DNA of 64,000 bases. Origin: Allium sativum. Its lineage: Eukaryota; Streptophyta; Magnoliopsida; Asparagales; Amaryllidaceae. The position numbers and the translations under genes were made by a program. The stretch covers positions 27,549,659 through 27,613,658 of the forward strand of contig CM060909.1 in NCBI GenBank assembly GCA_030737875.1, written 5' to 3'. Positions 23,234 through 36,612 of the stretch are shown here, one piece after another (position 1 is the first letter of the stretch; each line of letters opens with the position of its first letter). Below the pieces are notes generated by a model that did no database searches, was not told the origin of the DNA, and saw only the letters and a list, made by a program, of their open reading frames with translations.

Positions 23234-24942
23234 GACGCACTAACCCTCTTTTTGTACATATGTAAATATTCTCTTATCTGTTTTTTTCCTTTTACTGAGA
23301 TAGACTATGAGGACACAGTCACACCCAAGTGTGGGGGGGATTTACATTACATCAGCAATCAAATTTTATGAAGTAGGTCATTCATTGAACAGGGATTAAC
23401 TCAAAATTCATAAATAACACCTTTGTTCTTGTTTGATAAGTTGAATTGTTGGGTGATGAGAATGAACATTATTTATTCATTGAATCGTAATGTGTCTTTT
23501 TAAGATGCTAGCTTTAGACTGTGCAGACGTTAGTCATGTTCTGGAGTAAGCGTGTCAACCTTTGTTATACATGTTAGAATGTGCAAGTAAAAATAATCAA
23601 AAAAAAAGTCAAATAATAATGATTTTGCACTTACATTTGATTGGATTTTCTGAGTTCGTTTTCATGCATAATATTTTCTTTTCACTCAAATTTTCAAAAT
23701 CGTAAGTTCTAAAATCCACTTGGCCCAATTAAGGAGAAATGACTCATTGTAGCGTTCTTCTTCGATACCCCACATTATTCAAACCCAAGTTTTAGTCAAT
23801 TTACATCCATGTTTCGACAAGTTTATCTTATATTGGTATACTCAAGAACCTTTGTTTAAAGGTCAAAAACGTCACTTTTTATACCAATATTACACCACCC
23901 ACTCCGTACATGTTTTAAGGTAGGATAACCATATACCACATCTTATTTTACATGGGTTATCTATCTTACGAAACTTTTCTTATCATTCCTTTCAGTTTTT
24001 TGTATAACATCAATCCAGACTTGTGTGTTGAATTAGGGTTATAGAAGTGGAGTAACTAGGGCACAAAACTTTCCTTTCATGAAGTATTGGTTTAGTAGAG
24101 GAGGATTCAAATGAAATAATGTACGATATCATTCCATTCCATCTCCATTCATCATTCATCATGAAAAAAAAGGAAAAAAAAAAGAAAAAGAAAAAAAATG
24201 AAAAAAAAATGAAATAAAGAGAGAGTCTCTCTGAATAAAATAGTCTTCATCATTCTTGACTATGAAGCATCCATTTCCATTCCATCCACATCCATCATAC
24301 CGTACTTAGAACCAAGGATTGGAGTTGAGGAGATGAAAGGAAACAAAACGTCCATATGTGCCTTAGTGTTACTTTATCTTTTGTAGCTTGAAATTCTACA
24401 CTTGCCCTCTTATCTAGAATATTTTTAGAACTTACGAATTTTTCCTTCATCTATGCATAACTCATATTCAATACATTACAGTTACACTGGTGCAAAAATT
24501 GTTCAAAAAAAAGGTTGAATAAATGATTGGGTGCACATTGTCGATGTGTAGAACTTTGCTTGACACCACGCTCTTAACCTTCAAGACAATTACAGTATTA
24601 TCAAGGAATTACGATTCAGCTTGAAAACTTTTATTCATTTTTGCACTAATTATGGGATGAACAATTTGAGGCTAAACCGTTGTTATTGAAGTTAGGTGAA
24701 ATCCTTGGAATGTGAAAGACCTTAAATATATTGTTGGATTAATCCGCGTACTCAAGATGCTTTGGATTTTGTGGGTAGTATCCGCTGAAAACCCTCACGA
24801 GACAACACTCGTCCTACTAGGGACACCTAGGGGTTTAACGGCTTGTTGCATATGCTAAATGCAATCGTGTTTCCTACGAAAGTGTGTCATATCTTAGTTT
24901 TGTTTATTCGAGGACGAATAAAAAGATAAGTGTGGGGGTGTT
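23234..24942 (+). other. Athila 3' region (env position), non-coding
   Basis: Some Athila elements carry an env-like ORF here; none is visible. A purine tract AAGTGTGGGGGGG at 23330-23342 closely resembles the terminal PPT at 24929-24942. An A-rich stretch at 24163-24220 and CATTCCATC-type words (24130-24300) are low complexity. Confidence 0.6.
24929..24942 (+). other. Athila polypurine tract
   Basis: AGTGTGGGGGTGTT directly precedes the 3' LTR start TGATATAC. It would prime plus-strand synthesis. Confidence 0.8.
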
Positions 24943-26229
24943 TGATATACATGTAATTGTGTATATTTTATCCTCTTATTTATCTTATTTTATATTTAAA
25001 ATAATTGATACTATGTATTTATAGTTGTGTTTTCAGATTATTTATGATGATTGGATTAATGCACGTAATTGTTGAAAAGCTTGAAGAATTGATGCATGAA
25101 GAGTGTTGATTTTGAGAGTAAGATTAAAGCTTGAAGAAATGTTGTTGTTCAACCACCTTCTGCCGCATATGTTAATCCAGTGCCTTTTCATAATGATAGC
25201 TTGTTGCAGATGTTATGGAGTTCCTATTCATGCTCAAAACAATTGATGTTGATGCCATTTGATGCCCACAAGCTATTACAAATTGCAAATCTATTCATAC
25301 GCGTTCACATTAGCTCATTTGCAAGGCCTCTCACTCTACAACTGCGTTCACACTAGCTTATGTGTTAGTTGGGCTAAATCTTTAGTCCCACATTATGGAA
25401 TTTGCCTAGTAGCCTTTGTCATATCAGCTATAAATACACTTTATCTCATTCATTGTAAAACACACTTAGTTTTATTCTGTAATCTTTCTCTTGGAATAAA
25501 ACTCTTCTTCCTCTATTCTGTTTAGTTTTAGTTTTATTTATGTTCATGTTATTTAATTTCTGTTTTTCTTCTTCTTTAGCTATGTCTAGCTAATCCCCTT
25601 TGATTAGGGGGTGATGACGCTAATAGATATGATTCAACATGAATCACATAGCCAATAGATGAGGACTTTATATATGTAGATCTAGATTTGAATCAAGGGT
25701 TAGATCTGAACCTTCATATTCTGTGTCGTTTAAGAGCTATGCTCCTTCATAGGGTATATTCCTGTTCGATCTAACAATTATCAGATTTAGATCTAATTTT
25801 TGGTTTTTAGAAATTAATTTGTGAATTTGTCCTGATAGTCTATGGTTGTTTAAGAGCTCAGCTCCTGCATAAGCTATGCTTGTCGTTATTACTTATTTGT
25901 TTCTAAGAATCTATTTATCGTTGATTCGTGTTTGTGACAGAAACATGAATTAGATCTATATTTATTTGTTGGCTATTGATGAGTGTGAATCTAATCTATG
26001 TCATTATCCCCTAATTGCTTTCTCTTATTAGATAAATCTCTCTTCTTTATTTAATTGCTGTTATTTTCTGTGTTTTCAATCAATCTAAATCTTGGAATAA
26101 CTTGATTGGATTTATTAATTAAAATATTTTTGGTCCCAGAGTTTGACACCCTCTACAACAATCCTTGTTGTTTAGGAAAGCCGAACGGATTTTACAGTTG
26201 TTTACAATTGTATAATTTGTTCGCAAACA
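24943..26229 (+). repeat. Athila 3' LTR (1287 bp)
   Basis: Same termini as the 5' LTR, with one visible length change (TTTATTAATTG against TTTATTTAATTG) plus scattered, mostly transition, differences. Confidence 0.96.
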
Positions 26230-26234
26230 CCTGG
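26230..26234. other. Right target-site duplication of Athila (CCTGG)
   Basis: Matches 13575-13579. Confidence 0.95.
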
Positions 26235-29200
26235 AACAAATGCATGCGTGGACAAAGCTTGGGAAAGAAAGCAAACAAATTCGAACGTGCTAGCAGTAGC
26301 ATTTGTGCGTGGACCAGCTAATATCCTTAACCCAAGTATTAGTTAAAACTAAAGTTATTTTAATTAAGGAAGTTTACTGTCTAATTAAATTATGCACTAA
26401 AAATTTTTATAACTTCGAATGGGTTGTTGTGACTAGTAAAAGAACGGGTGAAGGCCAAACAGATGGAAATAGGAGCAAATTGGACGATATATTTTAATAC
26501 CAAGGGATTAGTTAAGTAATTACTTAAATAATTATTAAATGATTTAGGAATAATTAGTAGATTTAAATTGTATAAAGTTTAAAATTTAATAACTCCATCA
26601 TATGTCATCAGAATTATACAAATGAGGTACTGTTGGAATCACGATGATGAGTAATACATCATGGAACTAATCTGGATAGAAATGGAGACGTCTGAAATTT
26701 ACGGTTAAATTGAACGACTTTTTAATTTAACCATAACTGAACCGTTTCAATAGAAAATCAAATCAATGTCAGTTAAACTCACTCAGTTATTCCCACTTAT
26801 ATTTTATATAAGTTAGGTTTTTATTTTGTGTGTTATGGTTTCTAACGGCTAATCGTTCGTTGGTTATTGAATATATATTCATATATTGATGGAACCGGTG
26901 AAATTAAACGTTGTTTAATTTCAGTGAAAAACCAAATTGTTATTCTAACAATTGGTTCCAATTAAGGTAACTTACCTTATTCGTCACGTTTATAAAATAA
27001 ACGTGTTTAATTTGATGAATTATTTGAATTGTTATGGCTGTGTTAAATAAATTGGTTGATATTGACTTGTCGTTATTGACTATTATAAAAACATTATTTA
27101 TTTGAATTGAATGATATTATTTGAGATAACCCATTTGGATGCAGAGAATAACAGGTTGGAGGGATCCAACGGGATTCCTCAAATATCTGTAATGTTATTT
27201 ATTTTCATATTTTTGTTATGTGAACTGTTCTGGTTAGATGATTGATATGGTTATTGACCGTTGACCTGAAATTCAACATTTGTTTTGTTTAAACCAATGG
27301 GAAATATTGGTTGGATAATTGGCAGTATATGGCCTATAAATTAATCGTTTTCTAAATATTGATTTACCGTCAGGTTAATCGACAGAAATGAAATTATAAA
27401 ACTTATTTTATAACGGAAGATAAATTTTTAAATCTATTATTTTGAATGACAATTTATTTAAAAGGAAATAAATATTTATTATTATTTAAGTTTATAATTA
27501 ATTATTAATTGATTTTATAAAGTAAATGTTGATGTTAATCAGATTTGTAAGCCAGAGAGTAGAAAATTAACCTAACGGTTAAGATTTTGAATAATTGTTT
27601 TGTTAAGAAACAATTATATTCGGTTGTGTAGCTTCACGCTACTCAACAGTCTTCCTAAAAAAACAATTAAATAGAATTATTTAAATTAATTAAATTAAAT
27701 TAATTAATTTAAAGAAAGGACTGTACGAATTAATCGTGTATTGAGTTGACTAAGTCAATCGTTTTAACTGGGATTGGTTATTAAATTAATTTGTTTTGAA
27801 TTAATATAATGAAATAGTTTAACGAATATTTGTTTTAATTTTAATAAGTTTTTAAAAAGCAATTTACTATTATTTTAGTTAATAAAAAGGATAACTACTT
27901 ATACAATAGTTAATGATGAAGTAAATTATTATTTTATTAAATAATAATTTGAGTGTTGTTGTAATAGAATCTAATTGAATTATGAAAGGAATTTATGAAT
28001 GGGTTTGATATTAAAACTCAAGTTTTTATTAAAAGTTATAATAGGAATTTTAAGCGAATAAGACAGCTTAAATTAATGTTTACTTAATGTTTGAATTAGG
28101 TAAAAGGAAATTGAAAATAAAAGGGTTTATATTAAACCATAATTTTATAAACGAGGTTTATAAAAAGAGATATGAAGTTAAAACATTAATTTCAAATTAA
28201 CATTATTAACTAATGAAATAAAATGAGAATTTAAAAGGAAAGATTAAAAAGGGATTTGAAATTGAATTTGGTAAAGGATTCAGAAATGGGATTTAGTAAT
28301 AATATTTCGAGTTATAAAATGAATTCGTTGAAAGGAGTTAAGGTTAAGAAGTGATTTTATTAAGAAATTGCTTAATCAACATATTAAGTAATAATAAGTT
28401 ATATCTAAAAAGAAATATTTCCAAAAGTAAGAAGGTTTTATAAACCATAATTTAAATAAAATAGTTTAATGAGAACTGTTTGATATTAGAATAAATATCA
28501 ATTTTTGAATTACAACTAATATCTATCTTAAGATAAGAACGTTGTTGATAAAGGTCTGAGAGGTAAATAAATACTCTAATTTGAATGAATTCAGAATAAT
28601 CTGAGGATGATATTAGTTTGTAATAGGAAAGAGGTTAAGAATAATTTATTATTTCCTTATGGGGAATAATAATGTAACGTTAATTGTAAGATTTGAGAAT
28701 ATATATATATATATATTCATATAAAGAAATATTTTCAAAAGTAACAGGAAATAAAAAGTTGAGTTTTTGGAACGAGTTTATTCTGGAAGAATAGGAGTTG
28801 GATATTGTTTTCAAGTAACGATCTTTTACGTGAAATCCGATAAAATCAAAGTTGGGAATATATATATATGATTTAATTCTAATGTATTTGAAATAGTTTT
28901 GCAGTACTCTTTGAAGTAAAGTACGAAGTAAATACTGTGTTAAAAATATTGAAAGATTTAAATTAACCATTCGTTAATTATTTTAAATAAAGGCCAAGTA
29001 ATGCTGAATACCAAATCAGTGAACTCGTTTTATTCTCATGATTATTTATTTAATTAACTGACTATCAACCCAGTACGATTGTTGGTACGGAAAGACTGGG
29101 ATTGAATTTATATTCGAAGACCATTCTGAACCAACAAATACATAAAAGATGTTGATTGAAGATGAAGTGATTGAAGACTGTGGATCTTCATGAGCGAAAG

Positions 29201-30616
29201 AATTATTTATCAAATCTCTCTGATTAGAATCCAGAGGTATTTCGATAGTGGTTCTGTCGTGATTGATATCTTTCGAATTGCAAGGACTGCTCATTACTGA
29301 TCCATAGGGTGATTCAAGGATGTAGTAGGAGGGTGCCTTCAGTTCATCCTGTTCCTGGATGACTTGTATGGACGAGTGTCGGACAGAGTATTTCCAAAGG
29401 GGTCACGTACGTTGATTTCCTAAAACGTATTTCTATTGATAGCAGAGAAGACACCTTGTCATAGCTTAACAACTAGAGAATTTTTATGGACGTCAATTAG
29501 TGATATCTAGCGGATCTGACGATGTGACATTCATAGTGGATGGAGATGTGTTTTTCTGAAGGGTAACTTAAACCTCTAGCCTCATCAACCGAAAAATGGT
29601 ATAAAATAGGGTAAGGCGCATGACCATGTGGGTCGCACCAATCAAAAGGGTATGTCATTACCTGATCTGGAGAAATCAAATGTCTTCGGTTGTCCCTTTT
29701 ATTTTTGTATTATATGCTATAGGTTCAGTTGGCTGGCCCCCCAACTGTGGTAATGATATATTCGGTACTCTCAAGCGAAGTGAGAGGTCGGTCATGTTTA
29801 GCATGGGTTGCAAGATGTTCTCGTTGAACCCAAATGTATCCATCTCCGGAGGTACATTGTCGGAAAGATGGTTTCCCATACCTTGCCATGGAAATCCATT
29901 CTCCAATAAATGCTCGCGGTTTTGATTGTATACTATGTATGTAGAGCGTGAGATGCAAGCATTCCGCTAGATTGATATTTATTTAAATTTAGGCACTATT
30001 ATAATATCAGAAAAGATATTGATTTCAAAAATGTTTTGGGTTATTATAAGGTAAAAACCATCCGTATTTATGCATGGATTTGGTCTTACGATTATCCTTT
30101 TCTTTCGAAAAGATTTTGACTCTAAAATCAAGTTGTGTGATATCTTTAAACTTAGTGCTATTTCTCATTTTGGTTCACCAGACTGATCCGGCGTTTGTAA
30201 TGCTCGGGTTAGACCGGGTTGTATAGGTCCAGCTTATCGGATGTTGCGAAATCCAGAGACGAGCAGGAGGTGTTCAGATGTATAATATCTAGTATTTATT
30301 TCGTTGTGTGATTGTATATGGGGACAGGTTGATATAACTGTCCAAATGTGTTGATGTACTCTGATGATTGTAAGTTCGTTCAAAGCTCTCTATAAAGATT
30401 TATTTCTATTTATATTTTGTTCCGCTGCGATGTTAGACTCTGTGTCATGTGTTTCTTCTTCTTCTTCTTCTATTCTAATATTCTTTCTTTCTTACCTCAC
30501 CATCTAATCTCTTTCTAACAACTATTTGGTGTTTTCAAAACTTGGAGTTCGGTAAGTAATACGGGTTGATGTATTATTATCGGAATTCGGGCGTCGAATT
30601 CCTACCGGTCATTACA
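26235..30616 (+). repeat. Element B 5' LTR, right part (R-U5)
   Basis: Continues the LTR after the Athila insertion and matches 58420-60660 up to about 28522, where the 3' copy is cut by element E. Very AT-rich, no supported ORF. A block of about 55 bp near 27610-27665, bounded by AACAATTA repeats and holding the hairpin GTAGCTTCACGCTAC, is missing from the 3' LTR copy. A CTT microsatellite lies near 30450-30470. Ends ...GGTCATTACA. Confidence 0.85.
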
Positions 30617-30617
30617 A

Positions 30618-30629
30618 TGGTATCAGAGC
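30618..30629 (+). other. Element B primer-binding site
   Basis: TGGTATCAGAGC, one base after the LTR end; complementary to the 3' end of initiator tRNA-Met and identical to the PBS of element D. Confidence 0.9.
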
Positions 30630-31558
30630 TATTGATTTAGCAATAACCATGGCTCTGTGGTATAACTCGATAGAGTTGGGATTAGTAATATCCTAGATTG
30701 AGCTGAGTATGTATGTGTGTGTGTGTATATGAGTGTATTTGTAGATTTTATATACAAATGTTTAGTATTGTGTTGGTTGATCGGTTCAAGTGTTGAAAAT
30801 CACTAAACTGGTAATGAATACAATATTGTTTTGTAAAGAGGGAAAATGAAATAATTTTACCTAAATTATATTTTTGTATGGAAAACAAATAATTTTATTA
30901 AATTATTGAGATATTGTGTTGACTAATTTGAATGAAATTCAAATTGGATTAAAAATTTGAATTTGAACTTAACATAGTTAAGTGAAATTAAATTAATGAT
31001 GATATTGAAATTAAATTAAATGAATTTGGAATTTGATTGAATAATAAATAATTAAAATCAATCGAATATAAATTGATTGATGTTTAAAATATGTTAAACC
31101 AAAGTAAATATTAATATTGAATGTGATTCAGTTGATTTGGTTGTGTATTGCTTGTTGATTGTCAATTGTTTGTTATTGGATAACATATTGTTTAAATAGA
31201 AATAATCAATAATTTAATGGAGTTGAATGAATTATAAACTAAAGAACAAATTCCAATATTATAAACTGGAATGAAAATGCATATGAATTGAAATTAATGA
31301 TTCAACCCTGCATTTGAAAATGAATTGATGTCCATGTTTGATTTTGGAATTAGTGTAGTTATACTTGTTGATTAATGATGTATTATTTAAAAATTAATTG
31401 TATTTGTGCTTATATGGTAATCTGAGTTAAGTACAGGTGCAAGATAGCTGTGGGGATTTTGGTTGAATATATCGCACGTAAATTGAGCAAGTTTGCTAAT
31501 TTTTGGTTTTTGAATTTTATTTTCCGACTGTATGGGGTTATGTATATATATTATTTGT
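30630..31558 (+). other. Element B interior, left part, non-coding
   Basis: AT-rich, with a TG/TA microsatellite near 30710-30735. No gag or pol sequence on either strand. Ends at TTTGT (31554-31558), the probable target duplication of element C. Confidence 0.75.
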
Positions 31559-34500
31559 TAAAACGACCTAGAATTCACTGATCCCCGAAGAGACGGAGGA
31601 GTCGGGATTGTTTTGAGAAAATGACGCATCAGAACAAAAACGTGAGAACATTTCATTGCTATTACAACAATTTACATCAGAGTACAAGAATCTCAGAGTA
31701 CAAATAAATAATTTACAACAGAAAAATAAATATCAGAGATTTACAAATTACAAAACAGTGGAAATATATATACATAAGTATAGTGTGCAGCGGAAATACA
31801 TCAACTACCACAACTGAAAGAAATACACAGATACAAAGCATTCCTAATATAGCTCCAGCCGTAATCCAGGATCCTATGAAAAGAAATATCTGCATATCTA
31901 AAACTACTAGCTGCCCGTGTGGAAAATATAGGCACCCATAGTTTAGGTAGAAACAATAAACTCCTAGTCAGTCATGGGACTGGTGTGAGAACTCAAAACA
32001 GTTATTAGCTTTATTTTAAAGTTAGATAAATCAAGGGACCACGCCATATAACATGGAACGGGTTTACTCCCAAGAACACTGTAAACAAACAACGCAATGC
32101 TAAAAAGGAAAAATGAAGCCATTATAAGACTCAGGTCCCATCACATAATGCAACGCAAGTCGAAGGATAGAGTTCTACCTTATAATGGCCAAATATGCTT
32201 GGCATGCGAAATTTATCTTTTATTATTACTATAAGTGAAGAAATCAACTTCAAATATAAATGTATCAATCACAGACGGCATAGTACCTCATCCTACTATG
32301 TCGTCATATAGGTAGTGTCTTGGAAATTAGAATCCATCTATGAGTCGAGGCAAGGGATCTTCCTCGCCGGTTTCGAGACACTCTAGCAAATGTCTCAGGA
32401 CTTGGATGCTGGCGAGCCTTGGGAATCGGTAGGGCTGGTCCACACTTACTTTAGTGGACTGGTTATTCCTGAGCACACATTTCCCTGTCCTATCGGACCT
32501 ATCTCTGAGCCATTAGAGACTCAATATCCGAGGCGCCTCATTCCATCATCCACATACGTAAAAATGTCTGGGATCCATACCATGACACCACTTCTAGCTA
32601 GAAAGAAACGTCATGCACTCCCTACGGTCACTATCCCGTTTTTGACTCCTACCGAGGTGTGAGGCTTGCGAATTAACCTATACACAAAGCTATGCTAATT
32701 AAAGTCGTGCTTTTCTCATCATCCACAAGACTTTGCTTTTCAACAATAAGCCTTAATCATATGCATCTTAGCATGCCACATTGACAATTCATGTTATACA
32801 ACTGATTATATCAACTCAAAGCTAGTACGTCTCAGAGAAGGGTGTTAAGCAAGAGAATAAATTCTCCACCACCAAATAGATATATATTTAATAAAAATCA
32901 ATCAACATAGAACGAAATCAAATGTTAGACACATATCCATTTACAAGTCCATTCTGGGTCTGAACGGAACCGGAGGCACCTTATTCCTCGTCCCATATGT
33001 CCAATACAGGAGAGAGGTCCTCGCATACCCGACCGATCTCCAAGTTCATCTGGACTATCACCACTTATTACCTTGTCTTAGGTGTATAGCCCAATCAAGA
33101 CATCAGTAATCATCCAAACGATGTAAAGATCTCTGGTCTTTAACCACCGTCTTCATCGTCGACTTTTAGTCGTCATATCTGTTATTCAGAATGGGATAAA
33201 CCCAGTCTTTCCAAATAACTCGCGTATTTTATAATCAATAATCAAGTGCTATAAAAACACATCATATACATCATTCCAATTCAGAATATTCTTTTGTTCA
33301 AATATTCACATCTTAGGGAAAGGTTCCCATTAATTTTATCAAAGATAAGTTTTTTTAAACTTATTCTTTAATCTTCCTTTGGATGTCAATTTCAAAAGAT
33401 TTTATTTTATCCTTTAAAAATTCCAAACCAAATTAAGATTTATAAAACTGGTCGGGATTTTCGAGCCTTACCGATGTAATCATTTATTATATTATCCCAA
33501 TCCCAACCTAGTCATCCCATGGAGCAAAACTGGTATTACTCCGTATCTAACACCCACGGTGTTATCGGTAAATTTAATTACCATTTCACGTTCAAATCTA
33601 ATTAAAGATTCAACTATCGCCTGGAGTAAAACTGGAGGTCCTCCATTCTCGATCATTTCATGAATTCGATAAATTTAATTATCCAATTCTCATTTTAATT
33701 TACATAAAGATTCATTAAAACTCTAGTTTTATCTTAAAAATCATTACTTAATGATTATTCAATCTTTAGGAATTAATCCTGCTTTTAACTGGGTTAAAGA
33801 ACCAATGCCATTTAAAACAAAGTTCGTGATGAACCCAAAATCATTTCCATCGAAATGGAATCTTCATGGAAATGATAACAATATATAATCGATATAAACT
33901 TCCGTATCAAATCAATACTATAAATGGAATAGCGAGAAGGCCTTCTAAATTCCATAAATAGTAAGGTCTTCATTCACAGAAGCTCATCTCGATTATTAAA
34001 TCGAATTCCATTCAATTGCAATAAAATATATTAAATTGGGAAACTTTATTTTGGAAAATTTCATTAATCCTAATTAAAAGATTATAAATTCCAAATCATA
34101 ACTACACTATTAATTGGGTTAAAGAACAAATGTTATTTAAAACATTGTTCACGATAAACCCAAAATCAACTTTCATTTCAATTCCAATTAAATTAATCAA
34201 TTGGTAAACTTCTCTAAATCTTAACAAAAAGATTTATTCTATTCTCAACTGGGTTTAAGAACAGTGTTATTGAAGACACAATTCACGACGAACCCAAAAT
34301 CCTATTTGATATTACATAAAAGGCTCTGAATAGAAATTATATCGACTTATATTCAATATCAAATTCTGAAACTAATGGATATCGTATTGGGAATAACAAT
34401 ATCCATATCTTCCAAATTCCTCAATAATATCCGTATAATGACGAAATCTAATATCAAAATATTTCGACGATTATTTCCATTCAAATCTTTTCAAATTCAT

Positions 34501-36165
34501 ATGTTGGAAAATTCTGCTCATATTAAAACCATTTCAATTCAATTTATTATTTCTAAAACCCTTAGATTAGTATTCTAGTTACCAACTAGTTTATTTAGAC
34601 AAAAATAACTTTTATCTTTTCAAAACTTGGAATTTTTCGTCCAAAACCTTTCCAAATCAGCAATTATGGTTTCATATAATTTTCCATATTTTTAATAATT
34701 TTATTAAGGCCCTTACAGTCAGTTTCCAATATCAGCCACCGAACTGCATCCATAGCGACTTTTTCTAAAATTAATTTAGACATAATTTAAAATCCAACCG
34801 TTCAAATTTAAATCTCTTATATTCATTTGAAAGCTCTTTTCGATACGAACCAAACGGTTCCTGTTTTAGGAGAATCCGACGGTCAGATCTCCCATTACGC
34901 CTATTTGAAGTTAATGGTTGAAATTCGCGAACAGACGCTGCGCGGCGTGTTCTATTCAAGACATTTAAATATATATAATATATATAACGTCGATTTCCTT
35001 TCAAAACGTATTTTGTAAATCGTTTATAAATTCATTTTTAAATGATTTCAACTTCGTTTTCAATTTTAAATCAAAATTGAATGTTCTATATCATTATAAT
35101 ATTAAAATGATAATATTTTCAAAATATCAGATTTTGAAATCACATCTTTTCGATATTCATTATAAAATAAATAAAGTCGATAGAAATTTCCGTTCAAGTT
35201 AAAAATGACGTATATCTGCTTAAATCGGCTTCATACATTTCAATATTTTTGTGTCCATCCAAAATCGGACATCAAAATCATAATTTGATTTTCCAGTAAA
35301 TATTCGTTATTTCTAGGTTGGAATTAGACTCAATCAATTACAATATAAATTTATTTATATGGATTCCATACATCGCATGTATTCAAAAATAGTGATAAAC
35401 AACTATTAAACAGTCAGTTGACATCTAGAGTGCAATTTACAACTGTATAAGCATTAAATATTTAAATAATGCTTATATCAGTCTGTCAATCAATCGGTTG
35501 ACTTACAGTCAAATCCAAGGGAGATGTGAAATAATTATTATCGCCAAACTCGTATGGGGTTTTCAAACAACAATGATAAATTTAAATTCACTACTCAATA
35601 ATGAATTTAATCATAAATAGTTCAATTCGAGTTAATTTTCAAATTAACTAATTTTCACAATTCAAATTATAAATGGATATTTAAAATTTAATTTCAACTT
35701 CCACATTAATATTAACTTTTTGTTAATATGTTCAAAATCGTAATCACAACACAATACAGCCAATCAGATCATCCATGGGTTTTCGAACAATAGTGGATGT
35801 GAGCTAACAGGCATCGTACAACATTTTAGTGATAATTAAAACTGATAAAAAATCATCACTGTCAATCTATATATTCAGTTATAAAATAAATAACTATACA
35901 AATTTTTGAGTGAGAGAGTTCTCACTTTGGTTTCCACTTCATCATCCTTTAATGGAGGATTTCTATTTTTAAACTAAATTAAATACGCATTTAATTTAAC
36001 TAAAAATCCATTTTGCTCCGTTTCCATTATGGTCAGTTCCATGTCGTAGAGTTTGACTCCACGATCGCAATGCAACTGAAATCATTGAATTCTGACCAAG
36101 TTTGAAAAAGATACGACATTTAATGCATTAATTACATTATTGAATAATTAAATAATAATTAAATT

Positions 36166-36370
36166 TCAATTACCCTCTTTATCCCACGTCCTCCTCTTCC
36201 CGTTATAGCAGAACCACGCTCCAAAAAGAAATTCCGCCGCCGCCATCACCAGAGGCCACCGGCCTTCGATCGCTACCTCCAATTCGACGCGCCGCCACCT
36301 GCACTTCCACCCCCCCCCCAAACGACGCACCACTCGGTGGGGCCCCACCTCGAAATTCGCGCCCAAATTC
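36166..36370 (-). other. GC-rich island in element C 3' LTR
   Basis: Rich in CCGCCGCC, GGCCACCGGCC and CGACGCGCCGCC words, in contrast to the AT-rich rest. Lies 200-400 bp downstream of the TATA tract in the element's orientation; the counterpart is 54985-55165. Short ORFs here end at different places in the two copies. Confidence 0.6.
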
Positions 36371-36570
36371 TGCGGGTTTGAGCTCAGAAATTAAGCTCAT
36401 CTTTCCACGATAATTGATCAACCTCATACCAAATCGAAGCCCTTTTATAGTACTTCAATTTTGCTTCAAGAAGTTTTTGAAATCGATTGATGGATTCAAA
36501 GAAAAAGGAGGGAAAAATTTCATGCGATTCTGGTCTTCAATTTTTGAACGGCGGCGGATTCTGAGTTGTG

Positions 36571-36612
36571 TTAGGGTTAGGGTTATGAAAACTAATATGT
36601 ATATGTATATAA
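36571..36612 (-). promoter_or_regulatory. Element C 3' LTR promoter: TATA tract and telo-box
   Basis: TTAGGGTTAGGGTT (36571-36584; minus AACCCTAACCCTAA) sits just downstream of a TATATA tract (36596-36612). The 5' LTR copy is 55357-55400. Telo-boxes (AAACCCTA) are known near transcription starts of plant translation-related genes. Confidence 0.5.

Larger units (their letters stand above)
13580..26229 (+). mobile_element. Athila-lineage Ty3 LTR retrotransposon (12,650 bp)
   Basis: Two ~1.29-kb LTRs (TGATATAC...GCAAACA) flank a PBS, a ~3-kb leader, a gag-pol reading frame broken only by stops, a ~1.7-kb non-coding 3' region and a PPT. The TSD is CCTGG. It is inserted in element B's 5' LTR, and the empty site is seen near 58418. 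LTRs differ at roughly 25-30 of 1286 positions by eye, so the insertion is young. Lineage is judged from PBS TGGCGCCGTTGCCGGGGACC, protease DLGASVNLLPYS and integrase [13 protein letters not shown], all characteristic of Athila. No envelope-like ORF remains. Confidence 0.95.

Noticed and set aside
23234..24942. Envelope-like gene of Athila
   Set aside because: No ORF, signal peptide or membrane segment in any frame of this stretch.
29497..29925. Overlapping ORFs on both strands in element B LTR
   Set aside because: No domain; the corresponding part of the 3' LTR is outside the window, so there is no conservation evidence.
36166..36427. Possible captured gene in the GC-rich block of C
   Set aside because: ORFs on the element strand are not kept in the other LTR (54985-55165), where the block has many differences.
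36571..36584. TTAGGGTTAGGG as a telomeric repeat
   Set aside because: Only two units, fixed next to the TATA tract in both C LTRs; better read as a telo-box.
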